Of a stretch of DNA of 44,725 bases, positions 7,338 to 14,399 are shown piece by piece; the first letter of the stretch is position 1, and every line of letters starts with the position of its first letter. The stretch is taken from NCBI GenBank assembly GCA_910579225.1, contig CAJTTI010000019.1, positions 5,008 to 49,732 on the forward strand. The letters are read 5' to 3'. Both the position numbers and the translations under genes were made by a program. The stretch comes from an uncultured Lachnospiraceae bacterium. Its GTDB lineage: Bacteria > Bacillota > Clostridia > Lachnospirales > Lachnospiraceae. Below the pieces are notes generated by a model. It did not search any database and was not told the origin of the DNA. It saw only the letters and a program-made list of their open reading frames with translations.

Positions 7338-8245
7338 TCTGGTCCCCCTGTCTCTGCCAGCCCTCCGGTCTGCTCCAGAATCCGGCCGATCTGACCGACT
7401 CCTTCCAGAAACACATACCGTTCAAACAATCCCAGACCAACCATCTCCCTGAGCACCGGCCGGTTCTTCAGCTCTTCCATACTGGTCCCATGGGCCGTCG
7501 CCATCAGCACACAGCCGCAGTTTATGGCGGACATCAATGCTGTTATGTCTTCCCTGCTTCCAATCTCGTCTACAGCTAATACTCCCGGTGCCATGGAACG
7601 AATCATCATCATCATCCCTTCTGATTTCGGGCAGCCGTCCAGCACGTCCGTACGCACGCCCACGTCATTTCCCGGAATTCCCTGAAAACTTCCTGCAATC
7701 TCTGAACGCTCATCCACTACTCCTACCGTCATCCCCGGATATCTGGAATCTCCATTCGATATCTGACGGATACAGTCCCGCAGCAGCGTTGTCTTCCCCC
7801 GTCCGGGGGACGAGGCAATCAATGTGTGCAGAAGCCTCCCATCCCTTCGGAGATACGGGAGCAGTTTGTCCGCACATCCTTTTACCTCATGGGCAAACCG
7901 AATATTCAGAGAAGAGACCTCTGTGATCGTCTTAATTTTTCCTCCTTCCAGTACAGCCCGACCAGCAATCCCAACCCGATGCCCTCCCGGAAGAGACAAA
8001 TAACCGCAACGAATCTCATCCTCATAAGCATAGAGAGAATAATTGGACAGATACGCAAGAATTTCCTGGAGCTGCCTTCGCCCGACCACTGTCTCTGACT
8101 GATATTCCCGGTTGTTGCATAAGATCAGAACTGGTCGGTTTACCCGAATTCTTATTTCCTGCAGATTTTTTACGTCCATTTTTATTTCTTCTACTATTTC
8201 TTTCAGCTGTCTGGGAAATATAGAAAATAATTCATCATACCTCAT
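7331..8245 (-). CDS. spoIIIAA: Stage III sporulation protein AA (secretion-type ATPase)
   Basis: This cytosolic ATPase of the SpoIIIA complex is related to secretion ATPases. Walker A is SSPGRGKTTLLRD (about 145-157) and Walker B is GVLAVDEIGSREDI (about 220-233). The segment GMTVGVVDERSEIAG lies between them, and VLMATAHGTS is the sensor-like motif. The ATG at 8245, nine bases after AAGGAG, is chosen over an upstream in-frame TTG at 8254 that directly abuts that site. The length is then 304 aa. It is the first gene of the operon, with a SigE-like promoter close upstream. Confidence 0.94.
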   Translation of the reverse strand: MRYDELFSIFPRQLKEIVEEIKMDVKNLQEIRIRVNRPVLILCNNREYQSETVVGRRQLQEILAYLSNYSLYAYEDEIRCGYLSLPGGHRVGIAGRAVLEGGKIKTITEVSSLNIRFAHEVKGCADKLLPYLRRDGRLLHTLIASSPGRGKTTLLRDCIRQISNGDSRYPGMTVGVVDERSEIAGSFQGIPGNDVGVRTDVLDGCPKSEGMMMMIRSMAPGVLAVDEIGSREDITALMSAINCGCVLMATAHGTSMEELKNRPVLREMVGLGLFERYVFLEGVGQIGRILEQTGGLAETGGPEC

Positions 8246-8265
8246 GTTGTCCAACTCCTTACCTC

Positions 8266-8295
8266 AATATATGAAAAAGGACAGGTTTTATGACC
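8266..8295 (-). promoter_or_regulatory. SigE-like promoter of the spoIIIA operon
   Basis: On the minus strand, GGTCATAAAA (8286-8295) and CATATATT (8266-8273) are separated by 12 bases. This resembles the sigma-E pattern of a TCATA-type -35 and CATACANT -10. The predicted start lies about 15-20 bases before the spoIIIAA ATG. SigE control of this operon is established in Bacillus; here it is inferred from the motif. Confidence 0.55.
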
Positions 8296-8341
8296 AGAAA
8301 TTTATTCTGAAGCGCCCGGACAGGAAGGCCAAAATTTCAGA

Positions 8342-8370
8342 TTGCCCAGCCAAAAAACAAATGATATACT
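8342..8370 (+). promoter_or_regulatory. Sigma-A promoter of the DUF4272 gene
   Basis: TTGCCC (8342-8347), 17 bases, then TATACT (8365-8370), about 35 bases before the plus-strand gene. It is divergent from the spoIIIA promoter. Confidence 0.6.
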
Positions 8371-8405
8371 GATAATAAAACATTGTTTAAATAAGGAGAC
8401 TTTTT

Positions 8406-9677
8406 ATGTTAGGGAAACTTTTTAAGAAAAAAACGACAAAACCGTCGTTATATGAAAAAGACCTCTTCCTTTTTGCAATGCCGAATGCAATGGAATCTGT
8501 AATGCATGTCCTGTGCGAAGCTTTCGGAGCAGACCCCTCCGGCGGAAGCGGCAATACACTTGATTTGAATCAGGAAGATATGAAGATCGGCCTCGCTGTC
8601 ATCAGTGAAGATATGGGTGAAAAAGCGAAGGCTTACATAAAAGATCAAAGAGATCGTACCCGCAGCCATTTTATGCAGATCGACACAAAACATACAGGCG
8701 TGAAAACGAACTTGTTTTATCATCTGGGAATGGCTAAGAGCCTGGTTACTATCCATTATTCTTTCCATCCGGAAAATATTCAGGAAAAGCAGAACATGAT
8801 CGAAGACACTTTTCTCCAGACACTTCTTCCCTTATCTGGTGTACTTCTCATCCCTGACCAGCCCGATGCCATCTTTTGTCTTGGGGAAGACGGTAAAAGG
8901 AAACTGGTCCTGTCAGAAACCGGAGAAAGCGATTTTAACATCTATCTGCCCAAACTGGGACCGGAACTTACAGAAATTTATCCTGATCTGCCTGCCGAGC
9001 AGACCGAGCGCCGGAATCGCAGCCGAAATATTCTCAAAAAATACGGGATCTACGTGCCTTCTTTTTATCCTGTCATTGAATCGGAAACGGATGCACACAT
9101 CCGGACTCCGGAAGAAATCGCCCGTCGGGCTTTTGCACTGATGGCTGTGTCTCTGTACTCCGAATGTCTCCTTGGCGAAGGAATGACGCCCCAGGAGGCA
9201 AAAGATTTTATCTGGGAGAGAACGGAATCTTTTGGCGCCGCTTCTTCTGACGCCGGATTTTTCTCTCCGGATGAATGGGATTATTTGAATAATCCGAACT
9301 CTTCTGAAAGCGAGCGAATCAACGGATCCTGGCAGTATGAAAATCTGTATGTAATGGAATGGGCCCTGGGCCTTACGGACTCCCTGGACTTTCCCAGCCA
9401 TATCTGTGATGTTCCCCAGACGGTAAAGCTGTTGAAAAACTGCTCCAGTGTTGAAGATATCTTATCCATTTCCCATCCCAGAACAGCCGCCGAATTGCTG
9501 GACGAAGCAGATCTGATCTTTTGTCTGGACTGGGCCTGCGTGGACGCCCGCCTGTACCAGTTTCCCGCGCCCGCAGGAATGGAGGGAGGCGTCGTTCAGG
9601 AACGGCACAAATCTTTGAACTGGCTTACCGGATGTCCGGAATCCGTACCATGGGACCAGGTGAGTACAAACACCTGA
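8406..9677 (+). CDS. DUF4272 domain protein
   Basis: This is a 423-aa cytosolic protein without signal peptide or membrane segment, preceded by AAGGAG. The C-terminal half (from about residue 225) matches DUF4272: RTPEEIARRAFALMAVSLY, then YENLYVMEWALGLTDSLDFP, and ERHKSLNWLTG with a closing WDQVSTNT. The N-terminal 200 residues are a separate region resembling a suppressor-of-fused or DUF4261-like fold (DLFLFAMPNAMESVMHVLCEAF; AMAKSLVTIHYSF-type segment). That assignment is tentative. Function is unknown. It is transcribed alone, against the surrounding minus-strand genes, and ends in a shared terminator with pnp. Confidence 0.85.
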   Translation: MLGKLFKKKTTKPSLYEKDLFLFAMPNAMESVMHVLCEAFGADPSGGSGNTLDLNQEDMKIGLAVISEDMGEKAKAYIKDQRDRTRSHFMQIDTKHTGVKTNLFYHLGMAKSLVTIHYSFHPENIQEKQNMIEDTFLQTLLPLSGVLLIPDQPDAIFCLGEDGKRKLVLSETGESDFNIYLPKLGPELTEIYPDLPAEQTERRNRSRNILKKYGIYVPSFYPVIESETDAHIRTPEEIARRAFALMAVSLYSECLLGEGMTPQEAKDFIWERTESFGAASSDAGFFSPDEWDYLNNPNSSESERINGSWQYENLYVMEWALGLTDSLDFPSHICDVPQTVKLLKNCSSVEDILSISHPRTAAELLDEADLIFCLDWACVDARLYQFPAPAGMEGGVVQERHKSLNWLTGCPESVPWDQVSTNT

Positions 9678-9690
9678 CTATTTTCCAAAA

Positions 9691-9721
9691 GAAAAGCTGC
9701 CGCAAAATGCAGCAGCTTTTC
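9691..9721. terminator. Bidirectional terminator between DUF4272 gene and pnp
   Basis: GAAAAGCTGC (9691-9700) and GCAGCTTTTC (9712-9721) form a 10-bp stem with an 11-base loop. The plus side is followed by a T-rich tract, and the minus side by TTTT. It serves two convergent genes. Confidence 0.82.
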
Positions 9722-9729
9722 CAACTGTT

Positions 9730-11820
9730 TTATTTTTCTTTGCAATCTTTGATGGAGAAGCTGATTCTGCCCATCTTGTCTTTTCCAAGACATACGACCT
9801 TCACCATATCTCCAAGTGTAAGCACATCTTCCACACGGTTAATCCGCTCTTTGGCAATCTTGGAAATGTGCACCATACCTTCTTTGCCCGGTGCAAATTC
9901 CAGAAATGCCCCGAACTCTTTGATACTGATAACTTTCCCGACAAAGATCTGGCCTTCTTCGAAATCTGTGGTGATAATACGCACCATCTCTTTTGCCTTG
10001 TCCATCATCACTTTATCCGTACCGCAGATAGAAACTGCTCCGTCATCATTGATATCAATCTTTACGCCGGTCTGTTCGATAATGGAATTAATGGTCTTTC
10101 CTCTCTGTCCTACCACATCACCGATTTTCTGAGGATCAATCACCATCTGGATAATCTTCGGCGCATATTTGCCTACCTCCGAACGCGGCTCTGCAATGGC
10201 CGGTTTCATGCAGGTATCCATAATGAACATTCTTGCCTCACGGCACCTTGCGATTGCACCTTCCACAATGGCCCTGGTCAAACCGTGAATCTTGATATCC
10301 ATCTGTATTGCTGTAATTCCTCTGTCTGTACCAGTCACCTTGAAGTCCATATCTCCAAAGAAATCTTCCAGTCCCTGAATATCCGTCAAAAGAACAAAAT
10401 CATCATCACTGTCCCCGGTTACCAGACCGCAGGAGATACCGGCTACCATCTTCTTAATTGGTACGCCTGCTGCCATCAGAGACATACAGGATGCGCAGGT
10501 GGAAGCCATGGAAGTGGATCCATTGGACTCAAACGTCTCGGAAACGGTACGGATCGCATAAGGGAATTCCTCCTCGCTTGGAAGAACCGGAATCAGCGCA
10601 CGCTCTGCGAGCGCCCCATGACCGATCTCACGGCGTCCTGGTCCCCGGGACGGTTTGGTCTCGCCCACCGAATAACTCGGAAAATTATAATGGTGCATAT
10701 AACGTTTGCTTACTTCATTCTCATCCAGTCCGTCAATCCGCTGCTGCTCGGACAAGGGCGCCAGCGTACATACATTGCAGATCTGTGTTTGTCCCCGGGT
10801 AAACATGGCAGAGCCGTGTACTCTCGGTATCAGATCCACCTCTGCCGCCAGAGGACGAATCTGCGTCAGTTCCCGTCCGTCCGGACGCTTATGGTCTTTT
10901 AAGATCATTTTTCGGACTGTCTTCTTCTGATATTGATAGACCGCCTCACCCAAAACAGAAAGCCATTCTTCTTTTTCCGCAAACGCATCTGTCAGTTTCT
11001 CCGTCAGTACCCGGATATTTTCCTCACGGGTCTGCTTGTCATCGGTGAAAACTGCATGCTCCATTTCTTCCGGCGGAACCAACTCCCGAATTGCCGCAAA
11101 CAACTCCTCAGGTACTGCACAGCTTGTATATTCATGTTTTGGTTTTCCGACCTCTGCAACAATTTTCTCAATAAATGCAATCAGCTCCTGATTGATACTG
11201 TGAGCCATATAGATTGCTTCAATCATCTTGTCTTCCGGAACCTCATTGGCACCGGCTTCAATCATCATGACCTTTTCCTTAGTAGATGCAACGGTCAGGT
11301 TCAGATCACCATTCTTCCACTGCTCCTGGGACGGATTTACCACAAATTCTCCATCTACCATTCCTATCTGAGTCATGGCGCAGGGACCGTCAAAAGGAAT
11401 ATCTGAAATAGAAGCCGCAATTGCAGCGCCCAGCATTGCCACCAGCTCCGGGCGGCACTCCGGATCCACGCTCATGACCATATTGTTGAGCGTTACATCA
11501 TTTCTGTAGTCCTTCGGAAACAGAGGACGCATAGGACGGTCAATCACACGGGCAGTCAATACTGCATTCTCGGATGCTTTCCCCTCTCTCTTATTGAAAC
11601 CTCCCGGAATCTTACCCACGGAATATAATTTTTCTTCAAATTCCACGCTCAGAGGAAAGAAGTCGATGCCCTCACGGGGTTTATCTGAGGACGTTGCAGT
11701 TGACAGCACAACTGTATCTCCATAGTGCATGAATGCTGCACCGTTTGCCTGCGCTGCCACACGGCCGATATCCACTTTCAGTGTTCTGCCTGCCAGCTCC
11801 ATTGTATAACTTTTGTACAT
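9730..11820 (-). CDS. pnp: Polyribonucleotide nucleotidyltransferase (PNPase)
   Basis: This 3'-5' phosphorolytic exoribonuclease is 696 aa, the usual length. The two RNase PH cores are at about 10-210 (FNKREGKASENAVLTARVIDRP; RPLFPKDY) and 310-540 (RPDGRELTQIRPL; FTRGQTQ; TGDSDDDFVLLTDIQGLEDFFGDMDFKVTG, with catalytic Asp residues). A KH domain (about 552-610, IGDVVGQRGKTINSIIEQTG) and an S1 domain (about 620-690) follow. It lies downstream of rpsO, the conserved order. A long hairpin in the 215-base gap suggests post-transcriptional autoregulation. Confidence 0.98.
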   Translation of the reverse strand: MYKSYTMELAGRTLKVDIGRVAAQANGAAFMHYGDTVVLSTATSSDKPREGIDFFPLSVEFEEKLYSVGKIPGGFNKREGKASENAVLTARVIDRPMRPLFPKDYRNDVTLNNMVMSVDPECRPELVAMLGAAIAASISDIPFDGPCAMTQIGMVDGEFVVNPSQEQWKNGDLNLTVASTKEKVMMIEAGANEVPEDKMIEAIYMAHSINQELIAFIEKIVAEVGKPKHEYTSCAVPEELFAAIRELVPPEEMEHAVFTDDKQTREENIRVLTEKLTDAFAEKEEWLSVLGEAVYQYQKKTVRKMILKDHKRPDGRELTQIRPLAAEVDLIPRVHGSAMFTRGQTQICNVCTLAPLSEQQRIDGLDENEVSKRYMHHYNFPSYSVGETKPSRGPGRREIGHGALAERALIPVLPSEEEFPYAIRTVSETFESNGSTSMASTCASCMSLMAAGVPIKKMVAGISCGLVTGDSDDDFVLLTDIQGLEDFFGDMDFKVTGTDRGITAIQMDIKIHGLTRAIVEGAIARCREARMFIMDTCMKPAIAEPRSEVGKYAPKIIQMVIDPQKIGDVVGQRGKTINSIIEQTGVKIDINDDGAVSICGTDKVMMDKAKEMVRIITTDFEEGQIFVGKVISIKEFGAFLEFAPGKEGMVHISKIAKERINRVEDVLTLGDMVKVVCLGKDKMGRISFSIKDCKEK

Positions 11821-11852
11821 ATTCTGTATCTCCTTTCTATTCTTTCTTTTTA

Positions 11853-11927
11853 GCAGAAGATACCGAAACTACTGAAAAACACAAATCCCGTCTGCACTTT
11901 TCAGTGGTCTCGGTGACTTCCTTCTGC
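11853..11927 (-). promoter_or_regulatory. Long leader hairpin upstream of pnp
   Basis: In the pnp leader, GCAGAAG at one end pairs with CTTCTGC at the other. An inner 17-bp imperfect stem (ACCGAGACCACTGAAAA on the minus strand against TTTTCAGTAGTTTCGGT) closes an 18-base loop. No U run follows, so a terminator is unlikely. It ends 32 bases before the pnp start. By analogy with the RNase III-processed pnp leader of enterobacteria, it may be a processing and autoregulation site. Confidence 0.65.
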
Positions 11928-12006
11928 CAAAATAACTCTGCGGACAGGGCATGTCCTGCTTAACTGCAGGCTGCAAAAGGACCTTCTGCACCTCCTGCCC
12001 ACGAAA

Positions 12007-12031
12007 ATAAGGCGGATAGTCTCCGCCTTAT
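12007..12031 (-). terminator. rpsO terminator or attenuator
   Basis: ATAAGGCGGA and TCCGCCTTAT pair perfectly around GACTA, followed on the minus strand by TTTC. It lies six bases after the rpsO stop. Since pnp follows, read-through is probably partial. Confidence 0.75.
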
Positions 12032-12036
12032 GCCGA

Positions 12037-12303
12037 TTATTTTCTCAGACCTAATTTTGCAATTAAAGTACGATATCTCTCAATATCTGTCTTCTTCAGA
12101 TACGCCAGCATACCGCGTCTCTGGCCAACCATCTTCAGAAGTCCTCTTCTGGAATGATGATCTTTCTTATTCTCTTTCAGGTGCTCGGTAAGCTCCTGAA
12201 TTCTTGCGGTCAGGATCGCTACCTGTACCTCAGGTGAACCGGTGTCGCCTTCACTGCGGCCGTATTCTTTGATAATTGCCTGTTTCTTTTCCTTGGAAAT
12301 CAT
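12037..12303 (-). CDS. rpsO: Small ribosomal subunit protein uS15
   Basis: The protein is 88 aa, exactly the family length. Landmarks are EGDTGSPEVQVAILTARI, EHLKENKKDHHSRRGLL and VGQRRGMLAYLKK. It binds 16S rRNA at the central-domain three-way junction. AAGGAGGAATACAAC precedes the ATG. It heads the rpsO-pnp unit and has a structured leader that could bind S15. Confidence 0.98.
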   Translation of the reverse strand: MISKEKKQAIIKEYGRSEGDTGSPEVQVAILTARIQELTEHLKENKKDHHSRRGLLKMVGQRRGMLAYLKKTDIERYRTLIAKLGLRK

Positions 12304-12332
12304 GTTGTATTCCTCCTTAATTTCTTAAACCG

Positions 12333-12379
12333 CCTGTCATTAAGGGTCGGTCGGAGTATCCGGACTCTGAATGACGGCT
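12333..12379 (-). promoter_or_regulatory. Structured rpsO leader (candidate S15 autoregulatory element)
   Basis: On the minus strand, GCCGTCATT pairs with AATGACAGGC (one bulge), enclosing a smaller GAGT/ACTC hairpin with CCGGAT between. It lies between the predicted promoter and the ribosome binding site. Many bacteria control rpsO by S15 binding to its own leader, through several unrelated folds. The assignment here rests on position and pairing only. Confidence 0.45.
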
Positions 12380-12395
12380 AAAACCATACTTACAC

Positions 12396-12424
12396 ACTGT
12401 AGCATAAAACCTTTCCTTTGTAAA
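12396..12424 (-). promoter_or_regulatory. rpsO promoter, extended -10
   Basis: Minus strand TTTACA (12419-12424), 17 bases, TACAGT (12396-12401), with TGC just before the -10. Confidence 0.65.
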
Positions 12425-12483
12425 GGGATATTTTGCAATCTGCACGGCATGATTTTCCGCACAGACAATTTTTATTTCCCGCA

Positions 12484-13536
12484 TTAATCCTGAATAATTC
12501 TCCTTGCCCTTACCGGCGTACGGTAATTCATGTTGGAAATTGTGATCCCCACACTTGGGCTGCTGGCGTGCACCACCTGTCCGCCGCCGATATAAATCGC
12601 CACATGATTGATGCCGGAGCCATTTCCATAGAACACCAGATCCCCCGGTTTCAGCTCGGAAAGACTTACCGCGCTTCCGCTGTTCGCCTGTGCCCTTGAA
12701 GAGTGGGACAGGCTGATCCCATAGTTTTTAAAGACTGACAATACGAATCCAGAACAGTCTGCGCCTCTTGTAAGGCTTGTCCCTCCCCAGACATAAGGTC
12801 CGCCGATGTACTGCTTTGCAAATTCACACAGAGCCATTCGTACATCGGACACTCCTTCTCCGTAACGCACTTCTGTGATTGTAAGCGCTTCATCCAGCTT
12901 CGCTCCCACATCCACATAGTCTTTAAAAAGATAACCTTCTTCTCCGTCCAGACTGATCTTCACCCATTCATCCAGTTCCTCCAGCACATCAAAACGCTGT
13001 CCGGAACCGACAATATCCAAAACTTCGCATTCTGTATTCGGTTCCGTACGTACTTTCAGCCCGTCCGTATTCACATCCGCAATTGGCTTCAGAAGTGTGG
13101 ATGCCTGTTCCAGCGCATTTCCTCCGGTCAGAACATATTCCGATTTGATGTAGCCTTCCACTTTTCCGGATTTGATACGAAGCCATTCTCCCTCTTCCCC
13201 AAGAATGTCACAGCCTGCATTCCTGCCGATCTTTCCCACAATCTTACCATCCATAGAAGCAGTTTCCCGAATATTTACCTTTCCTTCAGAGACAGTTACA
13301 ATTCCCAGATTGCTGTACCCATCCAGATGAAACGCATCCAGTACCACATCATTCATGGCGCTCTCCAATACTTCCGTACTTTCCACCGCCTCAAGATCCG
13401 CCGAAATACCAATCTGCGCACTGCTCCCCAGCGATGCCGATGCCTGTACCTGAAAAGGCATATTTCCAACCAGTACCGCTCCCATCAAAAAAGCGCTCAT
13501 ATTTCTCAACCACATTCTATCCTCATGTCTGCTCAT
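12484..13536 (-). CDS. Secreted NlpC/P60 endopeptidase with SH3 domains
   Basis: This 350-aa wall hydrolase has a signal peptide (about 1-32, with core FLMGAVLVGNMPFQVQASA). Two bacterial SH3 domains follow: about 65-130 (VNIRETASMDGKIVGKIGRNAGCDIL) and 150-215 (LKVRTEPNTECEVLDIVGSG). The C-terminal NlpC/P60 domain (about 235-350) has catalytic Cys in GADCSGFV, His in INHVAIYIG and a third polar residue in VVHASSP. The expected reaction is cleavage of D-gamma-Glu to diamino-acid bonds in stem peptides. AGGAGG precedes the ATG at 13536. It has its own promoter, a WalR-type box and a leader of about 320 nt filled by structured repeats. Confidence 0.94.
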   Translation of the reverse strand: MSRHEDRMWLRNMSAFLMGAVLVGNMPFQVQASASLGSSAQIGISADLEAVESTEVLESAMNDVVLDAFHLDGYSNLGIVTVSEGKVNIRETASMDGKIVGKIGRNAGCDILGEEGEWLRIKSGKVEGYIKSEYVLTGGNALEQASTLLKPIADVNTDGLKVRTEPNTECEVLDIVGSGQRFDVLEELDEWVKISLDGEEGYLFKDYVDVGAKLDEALTITEVRYGEGVSDVRMALCEFAKQYIGGPYVWGGTSLTRGADCSGFVLSVFKNYGISLSHSSRAQANSGSAVSLSELKPGDLVFYGNGSGINHVAIYIGGGQVVHASSPSVGITISNMNYRTPVRARRIIQD

Positions 13537-13555
13537 AAAACTGCCTCCTATAAAA

Positions 13556-13809
13556 AGTTCCGCTTCGTTCCTACCATGCCCGGGTTCTGGAAGAATTTCC
13601 GTGCGCCTTTGGCGTCCCGAAATCCTTCCGGCATTGTCCGGAACTTCGCTGATTTAAAGTTCCGCTTCGTTCCTACCATGCCCGGGTTCTGGAAGAATTT
13701 CCGTGCGCCTTTGGCGTCCCGAAATCCTTCCGGCATTGTCCGGAACTTCGCTGATTTAAAGTTCCGCTTCGTTCCTACCATGCCCGGGTTCTGGAAGAAT
13801 TTCCAGAAC
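13556..13809 (-). repeat. Structured intergenic repeat, copy 2: tandem 102-bp array in the nlpC leader
   Basis: Two complete units start at 13556 and 13658, and a truncated third starts at 13760. The period is exactly 102 bases and the copies are nearly identical. On the minus strand each unit folds as P1 GTTCC/GGAAC, P2 ACAATGCC/GGGCATGGT and P3 GGAAGGATTTC/GAAATTCTTCC with a GCC-AAA-GGC tip. The truncated unit forms a new 9-bp hairpin, GTTCTGGAA/TTCCAGAAC, at 13788-13809. At the unit junction CGGAACTT and AAGTTCCG can pair alternatively. The array fills most of the 383-base gap between csoR and nlpC and ends seven bases before AGGAGG. Confidence 0.92.
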
Positions 13810-13837
13810 GAACTGTACAAAATAAACTCCTGTAAAT

Positions 13838-13854
13838 ATTACAAAATTGTTACA
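13838..13854 (-). promoter_or_regulatory. WalR-type box in the nlpC promoter region
   Basis: On the minus strand TGTAAC-AATTT-TGTAAT fits the WalR (YycF) consensus TGTWAH-N5-TGTWAH exactly. It lies about 5-21 bases after the predicted transcription start, a position more usual for repression. WalR controls wall hydrolases in Firmicutes, and the downstream gene is one. No WalRK genes lie in the window. Confidence 0.6.
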
Positions 13855-13865
13855 TTTCGAATACA

Positions 13866-13894
13866 ATTCTATAACATACAGGAGTTTTTGTCAA
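13866..13894 (-). promoter_or_regulatory. nlpC sigma-A promoter
   Basis: Minus strand TTGACA (13889-13894), 17 bases, TAGAAT (13866-13871). An inverted repeat AAACTCCTGTA/TACAGGAGTTT (13825-13835 and 13875-13885 approximately) overlaps the spacer. Confidence 0.72.
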
Positions 13895-13919
13895 CGACAG
13901 ATTTCCGATTCTGCCATTT

Positions 13920-14183
13920 TTATTTTGTCAGCTTATCCACGACCATCATCAGTTCATCTATCTTCTCATCCCCTTTGCCCTCAAGGATCGCCGATTTTAC
14001 ACATCCTTTCATATGAGCCCGAATGATTTCGTTGTTTACCTTTCTTATGATTGCGTCCGTCGCCATAACCTGAGCGGAAATATCCATACAATAGCGGTCT
14101 TCTTCCACCATACGCAGAATACCGTCAATCTGCCCTTTCGCAGTCTTTAAAAGCCGTTCAATCTTCTTTTTATCTGCCTGCAT
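13920..14183 (-). CDS. csoR: CsoR-family copper-sensing repressor
   Basis: This 87-aa all-helical DUF156 protein has the Cu(I)-binding triad Cys32 (DRYCMDIS), His57 and Cys61 (RAHMKGC). Those residues distinguish CsoR from the RcnR and formaldehyde-sensor branches. It releases DNA when Cu(I) binds. It starts eight bases after the copA stop and is therefore probably co-transcribed and autoregulated. A palindromic operator lies at the copA promoter. Confidence 0.92.
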   Translation of the reverse strand: MQADKKKIERLLKTAKGQIDGILRMVEEDRYCMDISAQVMATDAIIRKVNNEIIRAHMKGCVKSAILEGKGDEKIDELMMVVDKLTK

Positions 14184-14192
14184 CGCGCCTGC

Positions 14193-14399
14193 CTACAGAA
14201 TCTCCAGGACCTGATAGCCCTCGTCTTCCACTGTTTTCTTTAACAATTCATCACTGATATCTCCGGTGAGCGTCACATAAGCCGCTTTATCTTCCAGGCT
14301 GACCGTCGCTTCCACACCCTCTAAAGCATTCAGCACCTTGTCAACCCTTCCGGTGCAGTGACCGCACATCATTCCTTCGATTTTCATAGTTTTTTTCAT
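14193..14399 (-). CDS. Possible internally initiated CopZ-like copper chaperone (68 aa), in frame within copA
   Basis: Within copA, AAGGAGGAC (about 14405-14413, minus strand) lies seven bases before an in-frame ATG at 14399. Initiation there would give MKKTMKIEGMMCGHC and the rest of one complete HMA domain, the size and fold of CopZ. Free copper chaperone is not otherwise encoded in this operon. The site is visible; its use is inference. Escherichia coli copA also makes a free metal-binding domain, but by programmed frameshifting. Confidence 0.5.
   Translation of the reverse strand: MKKTMKIEGMMCGHCTGRVDKVLNALEGVEATVSLEDKAAYVTLTGDISDELLKKTVEDEGYQVLEIL

Noticed and set aside
9868..10902. Long plus-strand frame antisense to pnp
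   Set aside because: Shadow of pnp, which is complete and canonical.
13556..13809. Possible CRISPR array
   Set aside because: Units are 102 bp, contiguous, without spacers, and no cas genes are present.
13327..14016. Open frames on both strands running through the 102-bp repeats, giving 34-residue peptide repeats
   Set aside because: The period happens to be divisible by three, so frames stay open. The nlpC and nifS arrays give unrelated peptides, while RNA pairing is preserved. No ribosome binding site or family match.
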